A stretch of 64,000 nucleotides of DNA, taken from assembly GCF_015706575.1 (NCBI RefSeq), contig NW_024037072.1, positions 15,315,162 to 15,379,161 of the forward strand, in the 5' to 3' direction. Numbering within the stretch: position 1 is the stretch's first letter; each line of letters starts with the position of its first letter. Under the pieces are notes generated by a model that did no database searches, was not told the DNA's origin, and saw only the letters and a list, made by a program, of their open reading frames with translations. Shown piece by piece: positions 1-64,000 of this stretch. The position numbers and the translations under genes are program-made. The DNA is from Patiria miniata (lineage: Eukaryota; Echinodermata; Asteroidea; Valvatida; Asterinidae).

Positions 1-2017
1 TGACATGATTGTGACTGAGAAAAACATATAGGCCTGACATAATTATGGAACTTTTTTTACAGGAAGGACGACCGCAGGAAAAAAAACGAAAAGCACCCCC
101 AAGAATCTGGGCACGAAAGCAATGTGTTACCTATTGTTCAAATAATCCCTCACTTGGCACTCGTGAGTGTACAGACACGTGCTCAGAGTTGTCTATACAT
201 TTTGAGCACAGTAATGTCTAGGAACATGACTTTTGTGAGATTTATGTCCAAACCTAAAAAAAACTTGAATCAGTCCTGGAGCAAACGATCAGGTTTAGAC
301 AACTGAAAAACACAAACGGAACAATGAACAGTACTCTGGCTTGCAACGACCCTCTTTGGGAAAAACTATGTTTGTAACACATGACATGAATGTTTGCCAA
401 CCAAATACCAAATTCTTTTTTGCTTTTATCTTATAAATTACCGTTGGAAACCCAATGCCATGTTGCAATCCGGGATTTTTACACATTGCTAAAGAACACA
501 ATGAGAAGTAGCACATGTGTTGGTTGTGATCTCTGTTTCTTGTGGTTGTGGTTCAGGCTTAGAAATGTCGGGGTGTTGGTTTACAGAAAAGGACAAAATA
601 TAGAGGTAATGGTAGTGTCAATGTGTGCCATAATCGGTAAAGTGTACGTCTTCTACAATACGAAGGGAGTCTCATTCATAGATGCATCAGGTTATGTGCA
701 CGCCCAACAGGAAAATCTATCAAAATTTACCTTATAAAAATGAGTTCCTGCCAGAAATTTCCCGAAAGACAAAAATTACAACTCTTAATTAGTCTAGCTA
801 GTGTCCACAACAAAAAGTGTAAGAGAGGGTCACCTCTCCAGTTCCCATAATGCACCGCACACGAAGAGGAAAAAAAATATATATAATATACATATATGTC
901 ATGATAACTATACAGTAAAGTTGGCAGTACAAAACTTTTTAATAGTAAGTCTTTTACAGTGAACGTAGCCACGTTAATTTTTGTAACATGTACATCAGAG
1001 CTTATAGTTGCCATGGAAAAACAAACAAAAAAAACAAAAGGCAATTCTCTTCAGGGTGTTCAGGTTAGTCTTTTCTCAAGACTTTCCTGATTAATTAGCC
1101 CCAAGACTCTGAGTGCTGTACAGAGAAGTCCCAGATGACTGTTATATGGCTGTGCTACTTGCACAGCTAGAAAACGCCTTTCAAACATTTACACATACAA
1201 CAGCAGTAAAGAAGTGTCATACATAATGTAGGGAGAGAGAAGACAATAAGATACCTGATCTTGCAGTACGACAGTTAAATTTTTTTGTATTGGGAAAAAT
1301 TAAAAATTGAAAGAAAAAAAAAGTCAAGGGACACATTTCTAGCATATTTTCTGTTTAAATATTAGGCCAAAACCAAGCATATGTTTTACTATAATCTTTG
1401 TGGTTTCTTTAGATCAGAAACATTTTTACCCCAAATTATTTATTGGTTTTTTTAATTTAAATTCCTTTAAATCATGCTGGTAGTACTTTGCAAATTTCTG
1501 TTGCAATTACAAGTCTAGTTCCCTGTATTCCTCTCTTCCTCTCAGTCCACGTTGCACAGCATTTCAACTTGAAATTCAATGTCTCATCTCAATTGAAGAA
1601 ATTATTGAGTCATTTAACGGCGAGTCATTTCACAGCAAATCATCCACAACAAAAAAGGGCTCGTAAGAAAAAGACGAAAAAAAAAGTTGCCCCCTGAACG
1701 ACATCACCAAAACTTTGAAGGCACCATACTTCAGTCCGTCCATATGCAGATGCTCTCAAAAACTGACCAATCACAAGGGCTATGGGAAACAAAAAAATGT
1801 TACAATCCCACAAAATCTGGCCGAGTCCAAAACAGGTTCTTAACAGCTAGGGCTACATCTTTTGTCAGCATGTTCCCATGCAGTTGTAACGGGCAAAGTT
1901 CTAGACAATGGCTCGAGATGAAAGATTCGGACCCGGCCTAACTCTTGACTGAGTGGATTAGACTGGCATATATATCTGTCCTTTTCAGATTTCTCTGAGC
2001 TGGGAGAGTCCTGGGCA
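1..2017 (-). other. gro/TLE: TLE 3' UTR and possible 3' flank
   Basis: Nothing in this stretch codes for a recognisable protein. It follows the stop codon directly on the minus strand and is AT-rich. A minus-strand AATAAA at 1439-1444 is the only canonical poly(A) hexamer seen, which would give a 3' UTR of about 600 bases. Family 3' UTRs can be longer, so transcription may run past the window edge. An AT dinucleotide-rich patch lies at 868-900. Confidence 0.6.
1439..1444 (-). terminator. Candidate poly(A) signal AATAAA
   Basis: TTTATT on the plus strand reads AATAAA in the gene's direction, about 575 bases past the stop. No clear GU-rich downstream element could be judged by eye. Further signals outside the window cannot be excluded. 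Confidence 0.4.
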
Positions 2018-62738
<60,721 letters not shown>

Positions 62739-64000
62739 GGCTTAATTATGATCCACCGGAAAGATTGAGGTAAAAGAATCGCCGGGAAATCTCCCAGTGA
62801 ATTGGATGACCCGCGCCGAATGAGGTCCCGTGCCCTGCGATATATTCACACACGACGCGACGCTCAACGTACGTACGTATCCACAATGTACACTGCGATC
62901 ACTGCGATTTACCATCCAACGAAACAGTACGATCCCAATGTAAATTCCTGCTAGAAAATACGGGATAACATGGTGGATTCCACGCTGGGTGAGTCTGCGG
63001 TGCTGCTCAGGATGTCCGCCACAATTTCCAACGTTTTTCACATCAGGAAAAGGAGCAAAATTTCACCGAATTATGGTCCGAGGAAAAAAAAGACAAGCTG
63101 TTAAGATACCACACACACAAAGTGATCTCAACGCCGCTCGACAAAGAGCCAAATGACATAACCATATATGGAAAATAATTGATTGGCCGTATCACTGAAA
63201 GCAATCAGACGTGACCACTGAGAGAGCTGCAAGTCACCGACAAGACGCGCACAGTAGCTGACTCTGCTCAGGCCCACCAATCAAAACAAGGCACGGGATG
63301 TTAGCCACGCCTCGTCGGTGATCGGCCCCGGCATGGGTAACGTGGTTCAGCCGTTGACAAATTAGCGGAGGTCCCGCCCACCACTTATCCGCGGAATGCG
63401 GGCATGCAAGCGGACTCTGTTAGTACACGGGTTTTGAGCTGATTTTTGAGTCAGCTGTGTATTCTTAGGCTGGGGCCGGGAAACAGTCAGGTCCCAGCGG
63501 GATTACCAACCCCGCACAAAGAAAGGAAAATTATCACCTTCCCCTAAGGGCCTGGCTGCCACACTAGAATGATAAGACCTTCTAGAAACCGTGCGGCGGG
63601 GCGCTACCTCTCCCTCGCCCTCATTTATTAAAAATAAACATCTGCGCTACAGTAATGTACATGGCGGACTAGCCATGAAAAAACATGGCAGCCGCGCGAG
63701 GGGCCAGGGCAGGGGGAAAATAAAAAGCTTGTGCAGATTGCAAACCAATCAAATCTTGTTTGCGCGCTTGATATTCACGATGTTACCACCTGAAATCGTA
63801 TATAGTCCCGGGCATGGTTCGAGAGTTGTTCAAATAACCGACAATATTAATATCATTCAACGAATATCAAGTCCAACACGAACCTGTCTATGCATGAGAG
63901 TATACGTGTGCTCCGTCAACAACATGGGCTACAGACCGACATAAACTGGCTAAATTTCATATTCAAGTTCAACCGTTATTGTAGATTGGTGATTTACTTC
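62739..64000 (-). promoter_or_regulatory. gro/TLE: 5' UTR and promoter region of TLE
   Basis: Sequence upstream of the start codon. It is richer in G, C and CpG than the introns, especially 63240-63780. CCAAT motifs occur near 63180 (minus strand), 63277 and 63744. No convincing TATA box was placed, as expected for a widely expressed co-repressor gene. The transcription start and any 5' UTR intron cannot be located from sequence alone. No second, divergent gene was recognised up to the window edge. Confidence 0.5.

Noticed and set aside
63591-63944. 117-codon plus-strand frame upstream of TLE
   Set aside because: Considered as a divergent gene. The protein has no recognisable features and the region is CpG-rich, which lengthens chance frames.

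Overview
This is an animal genomic window holding one large split gene on the minus strand: a Groucho/TLE transcriptional co-repressor. The stop codon is at 2018-2020 and the start codon at 62736-62738, so the gene covers about 60.7 kb. I place 21 coding exons, 20 of them supported by homology plus splice sites and phase, and one 8-base microexon that is inferred. They join in frame into a 719-residue protein with the family order: Q domain (about 15-123), GP-like linker (124-183), CcN region with a basic nuclear signal (about 184-242), SP region (243-392) and a seven-bladed WD40 propeller (about 393-719). An optional 45-base exon sits at the end of the Q domain. No second gene is supported; long ORFs elsewhere are antisense shadows, low-complexity runs or repeat sequence.

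The organism is most likely a marine invertebrate deuterostome, with an echinoderm such as a sea star as first guess. The reasons are the protein (very close to TLE but shorter, without the alanine run of vertebrate TLEs, and with an echinoderm/hemichordate-like [19 protein letters not shown] start), the many short inverted-repeat elements, and the long G and C runs. This species call is inference from recall of such genomes, not a database match.

Layout, reading down the minus strand: promoter and 5' UTR (62739 to about 64000); exons 1-4 coding the first half of the Q domain (62738-58357); an 11.3-kb intron with a SINE and a hAT-type MITE; exons 5-6 finishing the Q domain (47030-46469); a 6.7-kb intron with the optional exon and a cluster of MITEs; exon 7 (39793-39613); a 14.7-kb intron with the microexon, a large repeat copy and candidate enhancer blocks; a compact group of CcN/SP exons (24960-21361); a 4.7-kb and a 6.5-kb intron full of foldback elements around exon 14; and the WD40 exons (10100-2018), with a LINE remnant and a 43-bp minisatellite between exons 19 and 20. 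Sequence below 2018 is 3' UTR and flank.

Apart from the gene, the window is a collection of non-autonomous DNA transposons. At least ten families can be defined from terminal inverted repeats, several present twice, and some with clear target-site duplications (8 bp twice, TTAA twice, a 6-bp GGTAGG). Two inverted copies of a 630-bp repeat flank the CcN/SP exon block. I found no wholly new biological system; the most interesting points are the microexon/tandem-acceptor arrangement, the optional Q-domain exon, the inverted repeats around an exon block and a TAATCC-rich intronic block.
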